Positions 44,158 through 53,858 of a DNA stretch of 54,194 bases are shown here, piece after piece. The stretch comes from Candidatus Aminicenantes bacterium UBA647 (GTDB taxonomy: Bacteria > Acidobacteriota > Aminicenantia > UBA2199). Where the stretch lies: contig DBOL01000036.1 in assembly GCA_002299555.1 (NCBI GenBank), positions 1 to 54,194 on the forward strand, read 5' to 3'. A program made the position numbers and the translations under genes. Each line of letters starts with the position of its first letter. Within the stretch, counting starts at the first letter, position 1. A model generated the notes under the pieces. The model worked only from the letters and a program-made list of their open reading frames with translations. It did not search any database and was not told where the DNA came from.

Positions 44158-45374
44158 AAAAGAAAGAATTATACCTGGTAGCCGGGCTTATAATATTTGG
44201 TTTTGTTTTCCAGTATATTGATTCCGGAGATATCTCTTTTCTAAAGAACTGCAGTTCTGACAGCAAATCGATAAAAGACAAAAACCACCCTCATGAATTT
44301 AGCGAAAATTTTAGTTTTGATGGCCCTGTAAAAACCTTAGTCTTTGACAATCCGGCAGGAAGCGTAGAGATATCACCTTCTATAGACAAGAGAATCTCAG
44401 TAGAACTTGTTAAGGTTGTCTATCACAAAAATGAATCGAAAGTTGAACAATTCAAAAATATGGTAAAAACCATAAACAGAAAAGAGGGGACGAAGGCTAT
44501 AATTGAAACCAACCCGTCAGATGATGAATTCCCTTACGCAAGGGTGAGAACACATTTTAAAATAAATATACCAAAAGAAATTACACTCAAAGTGAAGAAT
44601 AGATTCGGTAGCATAATAATTGACAGATCAGATGCTCCTTTAGAGGTCGATGGCAAGTTCGGAGATGTGAAAATTGAAAATATTCAATCAGATGTTTACA
44701 TAAGGAACAGATTCGGGAAAACGACAATAAGAAATATTAGCGGAAGAACAGAACTTGATCTGAAATATTCACGAGTTGATGTTTCCGGATCTTCTTCGGT
44801 CTTTTGCAGGATCTCACATTCATCCCTTGATCTTTCAGATATAAGGGAGAGTGTTTCGGTGGAGATCGAAGGGGTTCACACCAAAATGAAGCTATCAGAA
44901 ATAAGATCTGATCATATCAAGATAAAGAACTCTCACAATCTGATTAGTTTATCTGATGTTATAACAAAAGAATTCCTTATAACTTCCAGACATTGCAAGA
45001 TTATAGCTGACAATTTAAGCTCCGAATCAATTTCTATAAAAAACTCTTATAATAAGATCAGGTTAAGAGACCTTAAAGGCTCTTCCCTGAACGTCCTCCT
45101 TACACACGGGGATCTTGATCTCTCATTAAATTCGATGTTCAAGAGAATATTTATAACCAACTCTTATTCTGACATTGCATTAAAGATTCCGGGGAACACT
45201 GACCCGACGATCAGCATGAACACAAAATACGGAGACATCTCAAACAGATCAAACCTTGAGGTAAGTTCGGTCAAATCAAAGTATCTGACAACATTTTCAA
45301 GAACCGGAAGCGGAGCGGAAATTAATATCAATACAAGTTATGGTGACATCACCCTTTCTGAACAACCAAACTGA
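44154..45374 (+). CDS. DUF4097-like surface solenoid protein
   Basis: The protein is 406 aa with an N-terminal anchor (about 5-22). Residues 150-400 form a long beta solenoid in which short phrases recur about every 20 residues: FGSIIIDRS, FGDVKIENI, FGKTTIRNI, YSRVDVSGS, HSSLDLSDI, YNKIRLRDL, YGDISN and YGDITLSE. The (F/Y/H)-G/S-x-(I/V/L) heads are typical of DUF4097. No catalytic residues are seen. As the last gene of the ECF operon it is the likely envelope-structural output. Confidence 0.78.
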   Translation: MKKKELYLVAGLIIFGFVFQYIDSGDISFLKNCSSDSKSIKDKNHPHEFSENFSFDGPVKTLVFDNPAGSVEISPSIDKRISVELVKVVYHKNESKVEQFKNMVKTINRKEGTKAIIETNPSDDEFPYARVRTHFKINIPKEITLKVKNRFGSIIIDRSDAPLEVDGKFGDVKIENIQSDVYIRNRFGKTTIRNISGRTELDLKYSRVDVSGSSSVFCRISHSSLDLSDIRESVSVEIEGVHTKMKLSEIRSDHIKIKNSHNLISLSDVITKEFLITSRHCKIIADNLSSESISIKNSYNKIRLRDLKGSSLNVLLTHGDLDLSLNSMFKRIFITNSYSDIALKIPGNTDPTISMNTKYGDISNRSNLEVSSVKSKYLTTFSRTGSGAEININTSYGDITLSEQPN

Positions 45375-45429
45375 ATCTTTTATCTGATCTCTTGATCTTT
45401 CCCGAAGCAAATTGGCAGACTAAATTTCC

Positions 45430-45458
45430 TTGACATTAACTGCTCAATCTATTAAGAA
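45430..45458 (+). promoter_or_regulatory. Possible promoter for mtnP-buk
   Basis: A perfect TTGACA (45430-45435) and 17 nt lead to TAAGAA (45453-45458), a poor -10. A cgggagag Shine-Dalgarno follows before the ATG at 45482. Confidence 0.35.
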
Positions 45459-45481
45459 TACTTATTAATACCGGGAGAGAT

Positions 45482-46372
45482 ATGAGCAAATTAAATCCAG
45501 TTGAAAACAGGATCGGGATAATCGGTGGAAGCGGACTTTATAATCTCGATGTTATAAAGAACAGAGAACTGGCAGATATTGATACTCCATACGGGAAACC
45601 TTCCGATAACGTCATAACTGGAAAGATAGGAGAAGCAAACGTAGCATTTCTCGCCAGGCACGGCGCAGGACACAGGCTCAATCCATCGGAAGTAAACTAC
45701 AGATCCAATCTCTATGCAATGAAAGTTCTTGGCGTTGACAAGCTGATATCATCAACCGCAGTAGGATCCCTCAAAGAGGACATTAAACCGACACACCTTC
45801 TCATCCCTGATCAATATATAGACAATACATTTAAGAGAGAAAAAACATATTTTGAAAAAGGGATCGTGGCACATGTTTCGATGGCACATCCGGTATGCCC
45901 CTTCTATAGTAAAATCGCATACAATACTGCAATGAAGACAGGTATTGAAACACACTTCGGAGGGACCTACTTCAATATGGAAGGGCCCCAATTTTCATCG
46001 AAATCTGAATCTGAATCATACAGAAGATCAGATTGCTCTGTTATCGGCATGACCCAGGCTCTTGAAGCTAAGTTTGCAAAAGAGCTCGAGATATGTTTTA
46101 TACCGCTGGCCTTTATAACTGACTATGATTGCTGGCATCCGGATTCCGAGAATGTAACTGCAGAAATGGTTGTTAACAATTTAAATAAAAATATTTCAAG
46201 CGGGCTTCAACTTGTAAAAAATTTGATTGCTGCTATAGACTCAACAAGATCAAATTGCCAATGCAATAATTCCCTTGAAGGAGCTATACTTACCGACCTG
46301 AATAATTTACAGAGTGATACGCTGAGAAGAATGAAACCAATAATAGAAAAGTACATGAAAAAGGAGAATTGA
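45482..46372 (+). CDS. mtnP: S-methyl-5'-thioadenosine phosphorylase
   Basis: The protein is 296 aa, of the MTAP/PNP family-2 type. Marks are IGIIGGSGLYN, FLARHGAGHRLNPSEVNY, SSTAVGSLKEDIKPT, and NMEGPQFSSKSESESYR. It releases adenine and methylthioribose-1-phosphate from MTA, a by-product of polyamine synthesis. Related family members use other 6-oxo or 6-amino purines, so the substrate is likely but not sure. buk starts immediately after its stop. Confidence 0.88.
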   Translation: MSKLNPVENRIGIIGGSGLYNLDVIKNRELADIDTPYGKPSDNVITGKIGEANVAFLARHGAGHRLNPSEVNYRSNLYAMKVLGVDKLISSTAVGSLKEDIKPTHLLIPDQYIDNTFKREKTYFEKGIVAHVSMAHPVCPFYSKIAYNTAMKTGIETHFGGTYFNMEGPQFSSKSESESYRRSDCSVIGMTQALEAKFAKELEICFIPLAFITDYDCWHPDSENVTAEMVVNNLNKNISSGLQLVKNLIAAIDSTRSNCQCNNSLEGAILTDLNNLQSDTLRRMKPIIEKYMKKEN

Positions 46373-47437
46373 ATGAACGCCCCGATACTTGTGATTAATA
46401 CCGGCAATACATCAACAAAGATCGCTGTTTTTGACATGGAGAACCCTGTTTTTGTTGAATCAATAAAGCACTCTGATGAAGAGCTTAAAGATTTTGACAA
46501 TATTAATGATCAGATCCAATTCAGAGAGAAGATTATATTGAACTTTCTTGAAGATAAAGGAGTGGACATAAATGATCTAAAAGCTATTTCTGCCAGAGGC
46601 GGTCTTTTGAAACCACTAAAGAGTGGTACTTACAAGGTGAATCAGGCAATGATAAACGACCTGATCGAAGCGAAAAGAGGACTTCACGCTTCACATCTGT
46701 CTGCACAGATCGGCTTCAGTATCGCAGCTAAGACTGGAATTAATTGCTATATTGTCGATCCGATATCAGTAGATGAATTCTGCCCGCTTGCCAGATATTC
46801 GGGTCATGCTCTTTTTGAGAGAAGAATGCTCTCCCATGCTCTGAACATGAAAGCAGTATGCAAAAGATATGCTTGCGAGTCGAATAGCAAATATTCGGAA
46901 TTGAATCTTATCGTGATCCATCTCGGAACCGGAATATCCGTTTCCATTCATGAAAAAGGGATAATGGTTGATAGTATTAACCCGAGTGAAGAGGGGACAT
47001 TCTCACCTGACAGGTCGGGAGGATTGCCTATACTTCAGGTAATTAAATATGTCATTGAAAACAATTCTGATTATAAAGCATTTTCAAAAACACTCTTCGG
47101 AGAGGGCGGACTTAATTCTTACCTTAATACAAAAGATTTTATGAAGATAGAAGAAATGTATATGTCAGGAGATAAGAAAGTTATCGAAGTAGTGAATGCA
47201 ATGGCTTACCAGATCGCAAAAGATGCAGGTGCAATGGCAACTGTAACGAATGGTAAGGTTGACCAGATTATTTTAACTGGTGGAATGGCTAATGCAAAGT
47301 TTCTTGTCAAACTGATAAGTGATAGAATATCATTTATAGCACCTGTTAAACTATATCCGGGGGAGGATGAAATGAAATCTCTCGCCGAAGGTGTTGCAAG
47401 AGTGCTTAAAGAGCAAGAGATATTTAGAAACTATTAA
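46373..47437 (+). CDS. buk: Butyrate kinase
   Basis: The protein is 354 aa of the acetate/butyrate kinase (ASKHA) fold. The N-terminal VINTGNTSTKIAVFD, the mid-chain IVIHLGTGISVSIHEKG and DSINPSEEGTFSPDRSGGLP, and the C-terminal ILTGGMANAKFLVKLI are all butyrate-kinase-like. It makes butyrate and ATP from butyryl phosphate; branched-chain acid kinases are close relatives. The usual partner ptb (phosphotransbutyrylase) is not in the window. It follows mtnP with no gap. Confidence 0.93.
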   Translation: MNAPILVINTGNTSTKIAVFDMENPVFVESIKHSDEELKDFDNINDQIQFREKIILNFLEDKGVDINDLKAISARGGLLKPLKSGTYKVNQAMINDLIEAKRGLHASHLSAQIGFSIAAKTGINCYIVDPISVDEFCPLARYSGHALFERRMLSHALNMKAVCKRYACESNSKYSELNLIVIHLGTGISVSIHEKGIMVDSINPSEEGTFSPDRSGGLPILQVIKYVIENNSDYKAFSKTLFGEGGLNSYLNTKDFMKIEEMYMSGDKKVIEVVNAMAYQIAKDAGAMATVTNGKVDQIILTGGMANAKFLVKLISDRISFIAPVKLYPGEDEMKSLAEGVARVLKEQEIFRNY

Positions 47438-47998
47438 ATGGAATCTATAAGGGAAAGACAGAGAAAGTTCGAAGCTCTGATTCACAAAACAGAGGGCAGA
47501 ATTGAAGCCCTGAAGACTGAATACAATTTATTCTTTGCTGGTGAAGTAAATATCCCTCCTGAAAAAGAGAGGGTGAATATTGAAAAAATAATAAGAGATG
47601 TACAATCAAAGGACCTTAGGTCAGGCAAACTGGATTTCCTGTTGCAAAATTTATCTTCCAGATTCTATCTCTATAATAATATGTGGCTGAAAAAGCTTAG
47701 CCAACTTGAAGTTGGCGCTATCAACAGGCCCTCAAAAACACCAAAATATGAGATGAAAGAGCAACCCGATTCCCCTAAGAGCAGGGATTCCTCCGTTTCA
47801 CTAAACAAAGAGTCATCTTTTGACTCTTTCTACAACGAATACAACAACATGGTCAATCAAAACAATAAGGGCAAGGTAAAACCCAAAGATGACATCATCA
47901 ATATGATAAAATTAAAAATGATATCGGCAAATATCATTGATGCAAATATTAATCTGACAATAAGTAAGGGGAAAGTTCAGATAAAAATAAAAAAATAA
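47438..47998 (+). CDS. MXAN_5187-C-terminal-like protein
   Basis: The protein is 186 aa. Residues 1-95 form a charged helical domain (RQRKFEALIHKTEGRIEALK, EYNLFFAGEVNIPPEKERV and LSSRFYLYNNMWLKKLSQLE) like the C-terminal domain of Myxococcus MXAN_5187 and related PilZ-linked proteins. A low-complexity polar linker (about 100-140) and a short C-terminal helix/strand follow. The ATG directly follows the buk stop. The role is unknown; it may bind a cytoplasmic partner. Confidence 0.62.
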   Translation: MESIRERQRKFEALIHKTEGRIEALKTEYNLFFAGEVNIPPEKERVNIEKIIRDVQSKDLRSGKLDFLLQNLSSRFYLYNNMWLKKLSQLEVGAINRPSKTPKYEMKEQPDSPKSRDSSVSLNKESSFDSFYNEYNNMVNQNNKGKVKPKDDIINMIKLKMISANIIDANINLTISKGKVQIKIKK

Positions 47999-48036
47999 AG
48001 CCTACCAACAAGTCCCCTTTAGGAGTAAGTGGATAT

Positions 48037-48050
48037 TCGCCATGGCGAAG
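48037..48050. repeat. 14-bp perfect palindrome
   Basis: TTCGCCATGGCGAA lies in the 109-bp gap between two convergent genes (47999-48107), beside GC-richer sequence. It may be part of a degraded repeat, or chance. Confidence 0.4.
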
Positions 48051-48107
48051 AGAAAGCAGCCTGGGCTGATTTAGGGGCCAATAAATGACCCTGAAAGCTT
48101 ATTTCAA

Positions 48108-51100
48108 CTATTGATATAATATCTCCACAGTGTTTTTTCCGGTTATTTTCTCGATATCTTTTTTCATTGTAATTGTCGGCTTAAGGCTTCCTGATTTTAT
48201 TACAACCCTCTCTTTGTTCTCTTTCAATATAACAAGATAGGTCGGTATCGAATCAGTGTGATTTTCCATCTTTTTTTTCAATTCTTCTGAAAATTCATCA
48301 TTCAGGATTGAGTAATCTATAGTGATCATGATCTTTCTCGCCCTTTTTTTGAGAAGAACTTCCAGTTCAATCAATTCCTCAACATAAATATTTTTATTCA
48401 TGTCCCCATTTTCCGGAATTCGTCCTTTGAGATAGTAAGGGAAATCAAGTTTTAACTCCTCTCTTATCTCCTCCCAGTTAACACGCTCATCTCCTCCATT
48501 ATTTCTAAACCCATTCCGCCTTGGCTTTGAAAAAATCAGAAGCTTGATCCGTCCTGAAAGATCCTCAAAGAACAACTCCCCATAAAATGTCCCTTTCTTG
48601 GATTTTCGCTGCTTAAAAGAGGTTACCACTCCTCCAATCCTCACTATTTCACCCTTGAATTCACCTGAATTAATAGCTGAAATATTTGTATTAGATATTT
48701 TCTTGATCTCTTTCTTATATTTTTCTATGGGATTTAAACTTATATACATTCCGGCGATCTCTTTTTCACCCTGAATCATTTCAGTTTCTTTCCACTCATC
48801 AAGATCAAGATGATCCTTAGAAATAATTATTTTTTCGGTATCATCATCAGCAAAAAGTGACCTCTGGTTTTTCATTCTCCTCTTGTCGATCAGTGATGAT
48901 TGGTGAATTACCTCTTCAAGGCTGGCACTCAGAGTGCTCCTTTTTATTCCAAAACTGTCAAGAGCACCTGCTTTAACAAGACTCTCTATTACAGCTTTAT
49001 TGGTCTTGGACAGATTATTCCTGATAATAAAATCTGAATAACTTGTGAACGCCCCATCATTCAACCGTACATCAAGAAAACTTCTGATAGCTTTGTCGCC
49101 AACATTCTTAAGCCCTTTGAGGCCATATCTTATAGTTCCTGCGGATTCGACCCTGAACTTTTCAAAACTTTTATTTATATCCGGAGGGAGGATGGTGATC
49201 CCCATTTTTCTGCACTCTGAAATATACTGGATTATCTTTGAATCTGTAGACGTTTTGTCTGACTCTGCAGTCAGGAGAGAGGACATAAAATAGACAGGGA
49301 AATGAACTTTGAGATAAGCGGTCTGGTATGCAAGATTTGCATAAGCAGTAGAGTGAGATTTATTAAAACCATATTGAGCAAAAGTACTCATTTGCAAAAA
49401 AAGTTCTTCAGCTTTCTTTTTATTAAATCCCCTTTTGACAGCTCCATCCATAAATTCTTTTTTTACTGCGGGAAGTTTCTGAACCTGCTTCTTTCCCATT
49501 ATCTTTCTCATCTCATCAGCTTTACTCATCGGGAAGCCGGCGATCACCTGAGAGATCCGCATGACCTGCTCCTGAAAAACAATAACCCCATATGTATCTT
49601 TAAGAACCTCTTCAGTTTCCTTGAATATGTATGAGACCTTCTCCTTTCCAATTTTTCTGCTTACATACGTATCAGCCATTCCGGTTCCGAGAGGGCCCGG
49701 CCTGTACAATCCATTAAGTACAACAAGATCTTCAAATTTTTGCGGTTTAGATCTTTTTAGATAATCCCTCATTCCGGAACTCTCAAACTGAAATATTCCA
49801 TCTGTATAGCCGTCCTGAAATAATTTGAACGTTTTTTTGTCATCAAGGGGTATAGTTTGAAGATCTATCTCCTGTTTTTCAATTTCCTTAATAGAGCTGA
49901 GTATGTTCTTTATAATGGTTAAAGTTTTCAGGCCGAGAATATCCAGCTTCAGCAACCCGATCTGTTCGACCTCTTCCTTTTCAAACTGAGTAACAATCTT
50001 ATCCTTGGCCTTGTAAAGCGGCATAAACTCTATAAGCTTCTTCGGAGCAATAACCACACCTGCTGCATGCATTCCGGTATTTCTAATATTATTTTCCAGT
50101 TTAAGAGCATAATCTATCAGTCTTGGAGCGGCCTCCATCCTTTTTATCTCTTTTTGAAGTTCCTCATTATTTTCAACTTCCTCACGAAGGCTCACATTAG
50201 GCGTTTCCGGAATAAGCTTTGCAAGTTTATCCACATCACCGAGGGGTACTTCCAGAACCCGACCAGTATCTCTGATCGCCATTTTTGCCTTCATTTTTCC
50301 AAAAGTAACTATTTGCGCAACATTCTCTTCTCCATATTTGTTCCTGATATACTCAATAACATCCTCTCTCCGCTCAGGGTCAAAATCGAGATCGATATCC
50401 GGCATTGATACTCTTTCAGGATTTAGAAATCTTTCAAAAATAAGATCATATTCAAGAGGGTCTATGCTGGTAATGCCCATAACATACGATACCAGGCTCC
50501 CTACAACTGACCCCCTTCCGGGGCCGATCAGAATATCATTCTCTTTAGAAAATCTGATTATATCCCAAACTATAAGGAAATAACTTGGAAATTCCATCTC
50601 CCTTATCTTCTCTATCTCATATTCCAGCCTTCTCTCATACACGGGTAGATCCTTCCCTTCCGCTTCAAGTTTTGCCCTGATATCTTCAAAACCTTCCCTG
50701 CAGATCTTTTCGAAATATCCATCTATTGAATACTCATCGGGAACTGTGAACTTTGGAAGGAAGTATTCGCCCAGCCGGAATTCGAAATTGCACTTTGCCG
50801 CAATTTCAAGAGTATTATCTATAGCCTCCGGATAATCGGCGAAAAGTTCCTCCATCTCCTCTGAAGATTTCAGATACATTTCATCCGTCTCTTTTTTCAT
50901 GGCTCTTTCGTTATTACTTAAGACTTCATTGGTCTGGAGGCAAATAAGTATCTCACGTGCTTCTGAATCAGAACGGTTGTTATAATGGACATCATTTGTT
51001 GCCACCAATGGAATCGATAGATCTTTAGCTAATTCCACTAGTTTAGGTAACACCTGTACCTGCTGAGAAAGTCCATGATTCTGGATCTCAATATAAAAAT

Positions 51101-51611
51101 CATCTCCAAACACATCTTTATACCACTCTGCCGCTTTATATGCTTCTTCCTCTTTTCCTCTTAAAAAATTATATGGGATCTCTCCCTGAATGCATGACGA
51201 TAAAATAACAAGCCCTTCACTATGTTCTTTAAGGATCGTTTTGTCGATCCTCGGTTTACGGTAGAATCCATCTATGAATGAAATTGAGATCAGCTCCGAA
51301 ATGTTCTTGTAGCCGACATCATTTTTAACCAGCACTACAAGATGGTGATAATTTGCCTCACCACTACCCCTCTGAGGTCTGTGGGTAATATCAAAAGGAG
51401 AAATATACATCTCCGACCCGATAATAGCTTTGATCCCATTTTTTTTAGCTATATTAAAAAAATTTACTGCACCGAGTATATTGCCATGGTCAGTAAGAGC
51501 TACTGCCGGCATATTGAGTTCTTTAACTTTTTTTACAAGATCGGTTATCTTCTGATTTGAATCAAGCAGGCTGTATTCAGAGTGAAGATGTAAATGAATA
51601 AAACTTTTCAT
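48108..51611 (-). CDS. dnaE: DNA polymerase III alpha subunit
   Basis: The protein is 1167 aa, normal for DnaE. The N-terminal PHP domain has HLHLHSEYSLLD and LTDHGNIL with metal-ligand histidines kept. The polymerase palm shows GPGRGSVVGSL and the catalytic DxD in MPDIDLDFDPERR. A helix-hairpin-helix and an OB domain (FKGEIVRIGGVVTSF) follow. It replicates the chromosome. It starts directly at the guaA stop. Confidence 0.97.
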   Translation of the reverse strand: MKSFIHLHLHSEYSLLDSNQKITDLVKKVKELNMPAVALTDHGNILGAVNFFNIAKKNGIKAIIGSEMYISPFDITHRPQRGSGEANYHHLVVLVKNDVGYKNISELISISFIDGFYRKPRIDKTILKEHSEGLVILSSCIQGEIPYNFLRGKEEEAYKAAEWYKDVFGDDFYIEIQNHGLSQQVQVLPKLVELAKDLSIPLVATNDVHYNNRSDSEAREILICLQTNEVLSNNERAMKKETDEMYLKSSEEMEELFADYPEAIDNTLEIAAKCNFEFRLGEYFLPKFTVPDEYSIDGYFEKICREGFEDIRAKLEAEGKDLPVYERRLEYEIEKIREMEFPSYFLIVWDIIRFSKENDILIGPGRGSVVGSLVSYVMGITSIDPLEYDLIFERFLNPERVSMPDIDLDFDPERREDVIEYIRNKYGEENVAQIVTFGKMKAKMAIRDTGRVLEVPLGDVDKLAKLIPETPNVSLREEVENNEELQKEIKRMEAAPRLIDYALKLENNIRNTGMHAAGVVIAPKKLIEFMPLYKAKDKIVTQFEKEEVEQIGLLKLDILGLKTLTIIKNILSSIKEIEKQEIDLQTIPLDDKKTFKLFQDGYTDGIFQFESSGMRDYLKRSKPQKFEDLVVLNGLYRPGPLGTGMADTYVSRKIGKEKVSYIFKETEEVLKDTYGVIVFQEQVMRISQVIAGFPMSKADEMRKIMGKKQVQKLPAVKKEFMDGAVKRGFNKKKAEELFLQMSTFAQYGFNKSHSTAYANLAYQTAYLKVHFPVYFMSSLLTAESDKTSTDSKIIQYISECRKMGITILPPDINKSFEKFRVESAGTIRYGLKGLKNVGDKAIRSFLDVRLNDGAFTSYSDFIIRNNLSKTNKAVIESLVKAGALDSFGIKRSTLSASLEEVIHQSSLIDKRRMKNQRSLFADDDTEKIIISKDHLDLDEWKETEMIQGEKEIAGMYISLNPIEKYKKEIKKISNTNISAINSGEFKGEIVRIGGVVTSFKQRKSKKGTFYGELFFEDLSGRIKLLIFSKPRRNGFRNNGGDERVNWEEIREELKLDFPYYLKGRIPENGDMNKNIYVEELIELEVLLKKRARKIMITIDYSILNDEFSEELKKKMENHTDSIPTYLVILKENKERVVIKSGSLKPTITMKKDIEKITGKNTVEILYQ

Positions 51612-53150
51612 TTATTCCCACTCGATCGTGCCGGGAGGCTTTGACGTAAGGTCGTAAGTAACCCTGTTTATCCCTTTAACTTCATTAACAATTCGATTGG
51701 AAACCTTAGTTAAAAAATCTGGTGGGGCAGGGAACCAGTCTGCGGTCATGCCATCAACACTCTCAACAAGCCTGATCACTGCCACATTCTCATAAGTCCG
51801 GATATCTCCCATAACACCAACAGTTTTTACAGGTAACAAAACGACAAATGATTGCCATACGCTATTGTACAGATCAAATGAATCAAGTTCCTCTTTTAAT
51901 ATCGCATCGGCTTCCTGAAGTTTTACGATTTTCTCCTGTGTTATATCTCCAATAATTCTAATAGCAAGACCGGGCCCCGGAAATGGATGACGCATTATAA
52001 ATTTTTCATCCAGACCTAACTCTCTCCCGATATCCCTGACCTCGTCCTTAAATAATTCTCTGAACGGTTCTATCAACTTCCAGTTCATCTTTTCCGGAAG
52101 CCCTCCAACATTGTGATGACTCTTTATTGTAGCCGAAGGGCCTTTAACTGAAACAGACTCGATCACATCAGGATAAAGCGTCCCCTGAGCAAAATATTCC
52201 ACTTTACCGATCTTATCCTCTACTGTTGAAAAGATGTCGATAAATGTTTTCCCTATTATCTTCCGTTTCTCTTCCGGTGATGAAACACCCTTCAATTTAT
52301 TAAGAAAGATCTCACCTGCATCAATACCGGTAACATCAAGACCAAGTTCGCTTCGAAATCTTTCCATAAGAGTAATAAACTCATTTTTCCTTAGAAGCCC
52401 TGTATCAACAAAGACAGGAGTGAGGTTCTCCCCGATTGCTTTTTTTAATAGTAAAGCAAGAACGGTAGAGTCTACTCCTCCACTCAGGCCAAGGATAACC
52501 TTTTTATCTCCGATCGTCTCTTTTATCCATTTCATAGAAGAACTGATGAAGTTTCCCATATTCCAGTTCTTCACAAGCCCTGAAATATCGAACAGGAAAT
52601 TAGAAATTATTTTACTGCCATCCTCTGTATGAACTACTTCTGCATGGAATTGGATCCCGTATATCTTTCTTGCTGAAGATTCTATAACAGCTATTTCACT
52701 ATTCTCAGTTTTCCCAGTAACTGAGAAATCTTCGGGGAATTGAGTTATTTTATCCCCGTGGCTCATCCATACCCTTCCAGACTGCCCTACACCTTTCAAG
52801 AGCTCACTTTTCGCTACCACTTCCAGATTTGCAAGGCCATACTCTCTCTCTCTGGCTGACTCCACTTTCATACCTGAGAAATGAGCAAGTAATTGAAGTC
52901 CGTAACAAATACCCAGAATGGGCAATCCAAGATCCATTATCTCATGGGAAGGCTTAGGAGCGCCCGCCTCATAAACACTGGAAGGGCCACCTGACAGAAT
53001 TAAAGCTCCGGGATCCCTTTTCTGGATCTCAGTAACTTCAATGTTGTATGGAAGTATCTCACAATATACTCCCAGCTCTCTCACACGACGGGCGATGAGC
53101 TGAGTATACTGGGAACCAAAATCTAAAATTAATACACTTTTTCCAATCAT
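51612..53150 (-). CDS. guaA: GMP synthase (glutamine-hydrolysing)
   Basis: The protein is 512 aa. The N-terminal class I amidotransferase has GICYGLQLLAH with the Cys nucleophile and FHAEVVHTEDG. The ATP-pyrophosphatase domain has the PP-loop LSGGVDSTVLA, and the dimerisation domain ends with DLTSKPPGTIEWE. It converts XMP to GMP. It lies 29 bp after the DUF4388 gene and probably shares its promoter. Confidence 0.97.
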   Translation of the reverse strand: MIGKSVLILDFGSQYTQLIARRVRELGVYCEILPYNIEVTEIQKRDPGALILSGGPSSVYEAGAPKPSHEIMDLGLPILGICYGLQLLAHFSGMKVESAREREYGLANLEVVAKSELLKGVGQSGRVWMSHGDKITQFPEDFSVTGKTENSEIAVIESSARKIYGIQFHAEVVHTEDGSKIISNFLFDISGLVKNWNMGNFISSSMKWIKETIGDKKVILGLSGGVDSTVLALLLKKAIGENLTPVFVDTGLLRKNEFITLMERFRSELGLDVTGIDAGEIFLNKLKGVSSPEEKRKIIGKTFIDIFSTVEDKIGKVEYFAQGTLYPDVIESVSVKGPSATIKSHHNVGGLPEKMNWKLIEPFRELFKDEVRDIGRELGLDEKFIMRHPFPGPGLAIRIIGDITQEKIVKLQEADAILKEELDSFDLYNSVWQSFVVLLPVKTVGVMGDIRTYENVAVIRLVESVDGMTADWFPAPPDFLTKVSNRIVNEVKGINRVTYDLTSKPPGTIEWE

Positions 53151-53179
53151 TTAAATCCTTAGAAATAAAACGGGGAAGA

Positions 53180-53719
53180 TTATAATAACTTTAAAAGCCC
53201 GGATGTTATCATGCCAAAAACAATTCTTGATGCATCAAAGATGTTGATCCCGGATTCATTTGATATCTCAGCTATACTTCTTCTCCCATCAATTTTTGAG
53301 ATCACCAACCACTCTAAAGTGGATAGTGATATTTTCCTTCTCTCACCTTTATCAATCTCATTGAATGTAGGAACTGAATCTATCGAACCGATCTTTTTAC
53401 GTAAAAGTCTCCACTCATCTATTCTTCTTGCCGAGTCCATAAGTAAAGAAGTGACAGATTTAGTGATCGAAGTCTCTACATCAAAATTAGATTCTTCAAA
53501 TTCGAATTCACCTTTCCCCCAGGAGATAAGGGTAAAGACTGCATCTTCACCTTTGAAATTAGAAACTTCCGCATGGTTAATAGCCCCCTGGTTAACATAA
53601 ATGTAACCTTTTTCTCCAGTATTTTTGCTGAGAACAAATCTACCACTCTGTCTGGAGTTAGAGACAAGCTGCATAATATCAGCCAAATTAATAGAATCTA
53701 ATGAACCTTTTAAACTCAT
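53180..53719 (-). CDS. DUF4388-domain protein
   Basis: The protein is 179 aa. The first 100 residues are a DUF4388 domain: GSLDSINLADIMQLVSNSRQ, then GRFVLSKNTGEKGYIYVNQG, AINHAEV and GEDAVFTLISWGKGEFEFEE. The C-terminal part is helical, with a winged-helix-like segment (RRSIAEISNESGINIFDAS). DUF4388 is frequent in deltaproteobacteria, Acidobacteria and relatives and is often linked to signalling. It may lead the guaA-dnaE operon. Confidence 0.83.
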   Translation of the reverse strand: MSLKGSLDSINLADIMQLVSNSRQSGRFVLSKNTGEKGYIYVNQGAINHAEVSNFKGEDAVFTLISWGKGEFEFEESNFDVETSITKSVTSLLMDSARRIDEWRLLRKKIGSIDSVPTFNEIDKGERRKISLSTLEWLVISKIDGRRSIAEISNESGINIFDASRIVFGMITSGLLKLL

Positions 53720-53728
53720 GATAGGATA

Positions 53729-53756
53729 ATTATATAATCTGAAGCATTTTTGTCAA
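53729..53756 (-). promoter_or_regulatory. Promoter for the DUF4388-guaA-dnaE operon
   Basis: On the minus strand, TTGACA (53756-53751), 16 nt and TATAAT (53734-53729) lie 9 nt from the ATG at 53719, with no Shine-Dalgarno. The mRNA would start almost at the ATG. Confidence 0.65.
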
Positions 53757-53823
53757 TATAAAAACTGATTTTTTACTTTTTTTGACTTTTTAAAGTTTCC
53801 TTACTATCTCCCAGGGCCACCGG

Positions 53824-53852
53824 TTGAAAAATATCACTTATTAAATTAAAAT
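53824..53852 (+). promoter_or_regulatory. Sigma-70-type promoter, leaderless spacing
   Basis: TTGAAA (53824-53829), 17 nt and TAAAAT (53847-53852) end 6 nt before the ATG at 53859. It is divergent from the DUF4388 promoter. Confidence 0.55.
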
Positions 53853-53858
53853 AACTAT

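Noticed and set aside
48037..48050. Palindrome as an operator
   Set aside because: It lies between two convergent stop codons, with no start nearby to regulate.
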